Shown here piece after piece: positions 4,468-5,948 of a DNA stretch of 5,948 bases. The stretch is from Micrococcales bacterium. GTDB taxonomy: Bacteria; Actinomycetota; Actinomycetes; Actinomycetales; Dermatophilaceae. Made by a program: the position numbers and the translations under genes. The notes below the pieces were generated by a model, which worked only from the letters and a program-made list of their open reading frames with translations, made no database searches and was not told the DNA's origin. Location of the stretch: positions 23,604 to 29,551 of the forward strand of contig PKWT01000177.1 of the NCBI GenBank assembly GCA_003132125.1, given 5' to 3'. Every line of letters starts with the position of its first letter. Positions within the stretch are counted from its first letter, which is position 1.

Positions 4468-5685
4468 ATGGCAATTCCACCCCTTGTCGAGCCATCGGTG
4501 TCGTTGTCCGCCGCGGAGGTGGAGCGCTATGCGCGGCATGTGCTCATCCCCGATGTGGGCATGGAGGGTCAGCGCCGGCTCAAGAACGCACGGGTGCTGG
4601 TGGTCGGAGCAGGGGGTCTCGGATCTCCGGCGTTGATGTATCTCGCGGCGGCCGGTGTAGGAACCATCGGCGTGGTCGACGACGACCTGGTGGAGATGTC
4701 GAACCTTCAACGGCAGGTGGTCCACGGAGTCGCTGACGTCGGCCGGCCGAAGTCTGATTCCGCCGCGGAGACGCTGGCCTCGCTCAACCCCCTGGTCCAG
4801 GTCATCAGGCACGACGTTCGGATCGACTCCACCAATGCCCTTGAGATCATTGCCGACTACGACCTGGTGCTGGACGGGACCGACAACTTCCCGACCCGAT
4901 ATCTGCTCAATGACGCCTGTGTGCTGCTGGGCAAGCCGGACGTCTGGGGATCGATCTTTCGGTTCGACGGTCAGGCCAGCGTCTGGTGGGCGCAGCACGG
5001 CCCCTGCTACCGCTGCGTGTTTCCCGAGCCGCCTCCGCCTGGCCTGGTGCCGTCGTGCGCCGAGGGTGGGGTACTGGGGCTCCTCTGCGCCGCAATCGGA
5101 TCCGTCCAGGCAGCTGAGGCCGTGAAACTCATTGTCGGCATTGGGGATCCGTTGATCGGCCGGTTGATGGTGCATGACGCGCTGCGCCAGAGCTGGGATG
5201 CCCTCACGGTGCGCAAGGATCCCGAATGCGCTGTGTGCGGAACATCGCCGACCGTCACGAAACTCATTGACTACCAAGACTTCTGCGTGGGGGCACCTCC
5301 CGCGGGCGGGGGAATGCCGGGTGGCGCGGTCCTCGCTGCCGCGAGCGTCCCCGTACCCCTGATCTCGGCGCGAGAGCTGGCCGATCTGCTGGCTGACGGT
5401 GCTGCTTCGCCCGGAGTGCTGCTGGTCGATGTGCGCGGCAGGGACGAGCGCGCGATCGCCGGCATCCCGGGGGCGCAGGCCATTCATCTTGACGAGTTCC
5501 GTTCCGGTGCCGCGGTGCCGCAGATTCCGTTCGAACGGCCGGTCGTCATCATGTGTCGGTCCGGCAGCCGATCGGAGGAAGCCTCACGGATCCTGATCGA
5601 GGCTGGTCATCCGAACGTTCGTAATCTCGCCGGCGGGGTGCTCGCCTGGAATCGAGATGTCGACCCCTCCCAGCCGAGCTACTGA
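4468..5685 (+). CDS. moeZ: MoeZ/MoeB-type sulfur-carrier adenylyltransferase/sulfurtransferase
   Basis: 405-aa cytoplasmic fusion of an E1-like ThiF/MoeB domain and a rhodanese domain. It adenylates the C-terminal Gly-Gly of small sulfur carriers (MoaD, ThiS, CysO types), then transfers sulfur to form the thiocarboxylate used for molybdopterin, thiamine, cysteine or thio-metabolite synthesis. In the E1 domain: RYARHVL (20-26), nucleotide-binding GAGGLGSP (47-54), MSNLQRQ (77-83), K95, and DGTDNFPTRY (136-145). A zinc site is formed by CYRC (180-183) and CAVC (254-257), with PSC (C197) the conserved crossover-loop cysteine. The linker about 275-297 is Gly/Ala-rich. Rhodanese, about 298-403, has LLVDVRGRDE (318-327) and catalytic loop CRSGSRS with C363. 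ATG 4468 is chosen because the N-terminus matches the family and a leaderless -10 sits 7 nt upstream; upstream in-frame starts would cross the promoter. No carrier protein is encoded here. Counterpart of Rv3206c (from memory). Confidence 0.95.
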   Translation: MAIPPLVEPSVSLSAAEVERYARHVLIPDVGMEGQRRLKNARVLVVGAGGLGSPALMYLAAAGVGTIGVVDDDLVEMSNLQRQVVHGVADVGRPKSDSAAETLASLNPLVQVIRHDVRIDSTNALEIIADYDLVLDGTDNFPTRYLLNDACVLLGKPDVWGSIFRFDGQASVWWAQHGPCYRCVFPEPPPPGLVPSCAEGGVLGLLCAAIGSVQAAEAVKLIVGIGDPLIGRLMVHDALRQSWDALTVRKDPECAVCGTSPTVTKLIDYQDFCVGAPPAGGGMPGGAVLAAASVPVPLISARELADLLADGAASPGVLLVDVRGRDERAIAGIPGAQAIHLDEFRSGAAVPQIPFERPVVIMCRSGSRSEEASRILIEAGHPNVRNLAGGVLAWNRDVDPSQPSY

Positions 5686-5691
5686 GCCGAC

Positions 5692-5948
5692 ATGGAGACC
5701 CCAGAGCTTCCTGACTTCGCGGAGGCGGTGCTGCGCATCGTCGACCAGATCCCGGAGGGCATGGTCCTGGCCTACGGGGACATCGCCGAGCTGATCGGGC
5801 AGGGCGGACCGCGTCAGGTCGGCGCGGTGTTGTCCCGATACGGCTCGTCGGTCACCTGGTGGCGCGTCATCCGCGCGAGCGGCGACGTCCCCGAGGAGCT
5901 GGAGGACGAGGCGTTGGCGCACTGGCGTGAGGAGGGGACCGCCCTGGT
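5692..5948 (+). CDS. MGMT-family alkyltransferase-like (ATL) DNA-binding protein, 3'-truncated
   Basis: First 85 codons of a protein with the DNA-binding fold of O6-alkylguanine-DNA alkyltransferase; the end lies beyond the window. Visible: FAEAVLRIVDQIPEGMVLAYGDIAELIG (9-36), typical of the MGMT C-terminal domain, and GGPRQVGAVLSR (38-49), the recognition-helix region with R41 as probable arginine finger. The alkyl-acceptor motif PCHRV is replaced by TWWRV (55-59), so both catalytic Cys and His are Trp and direct alkyl transfer is not expected. ATL proteins instead flip out O6-alkylguanine and hand it to nucleotide excision repair. The window ends in an acidic segment, EELEDEALAHW. ATG 5692 is 6 nt after the moeZ stop with only a weak SD, so translation is probably coupled. 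A shared function with MoeZ is not implied. The equivalent in mycobacteria is Rv3204 (from memory). Family confident; repair role inferred. Confidence 0.9.
   Translation, partial: METPELPDFAEAVLRIVDQIPEGMVLAYGDIAELIGQGGPRQVGAVLSRYGSSVTWWRVIRASGDVPEELEDEALAHWREEGTAL

Noticed and set aside
4444..5487. 347-codon open frame on the minus strand opposite moeZ
   Set aside because: Shadow of the MoeZ coding sequence. The product is His/Arg/Gln-rich with no family resemblance, and it would cross the moeZ promoter region.
5686..5691. Separate promoter for the ATL gene
   Set aside because: The gap to the moeZ stop is only 6 nt, and I saw no TANNNT element in the last bases of moeZ at a suitable distance.

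Overview
The window is GC-rich, with G/C strongly preferred at third codon positions. It carries a gene set typical of high-GC Gram-positive bacteria (Actinomycetota): a MiaE-like ferritin-fold protein, a DUF3107 protein, and an E1-rhodanese fusion of the MoeZ type. From memory, the order and relative orientations match the Mycobacterium tuberculosis block running from Rv3213c (ParA-like) through Rv3211 (rhlE), Rv3210c, Rv3208A/Rv3208 and Rv3206c (moeZ). I lean towards a non-mycobacterial actinobacterium, perhaps Nocardioidaceae-like, but the sequence does not settle the genus.

Layout: (1) 1-666, +, the 3' part of a ParA/Soj-type ATPase whose Walker A lies before the window. (2) 690-2321, -, a complete DEAD-box RNA helicase converging on parA. 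(3) 2322-2508, a divergent intergenic region with overlapping promoter candidates, a hairpin and a repeated motif. (4) 2509-3291, +, a MiaE-like ferritin-fold protein. (5) 3292-3353, a convergent gap holding a strong hairpin, probably a two-way terminator. (6) 3354-3578, -, a 74-aa DUF3107 protein, downstream of (7) 3686-4333, -, a TetR-family repressor. (8) 4334-4467, a second divergent promoter region with an imperfect palindrome. (9) 4468-5685, +, MoeZ (E1-like adenylyltransferase plus rhodanese). (10) 5692-5948, +, the start of an alkyltransferase-like (ATL) protein lacking the alkyl-acceptor cysteine, cut by the window end. No gap exceeds 300 bases. I see no tRNA, rRNA, CRISPR array, insertion sequence or other mobile DNA.

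How the genes may work together: this looks like a conserved chromosomal neighbourhood of housekeeping genes, not an accessory island. The TetR repressor could control itself, DUF3107 and possibly moeZ from the 4334-4467 region. MoeZ and the ATL gene are 6 nt apart and probably co-transcribed. The helicase and the MiaE-like protein, divergently transcribed, both suggest RNA metabolism. I did not find a convincing new system. The best leads are the two likely leaderless promoters, the paired motif in the helicase leader, the Trp-Trp replacement of the Cys-His pair in the ATL protein, and the altered second iron-ligand motif in the ferritin-like protein.
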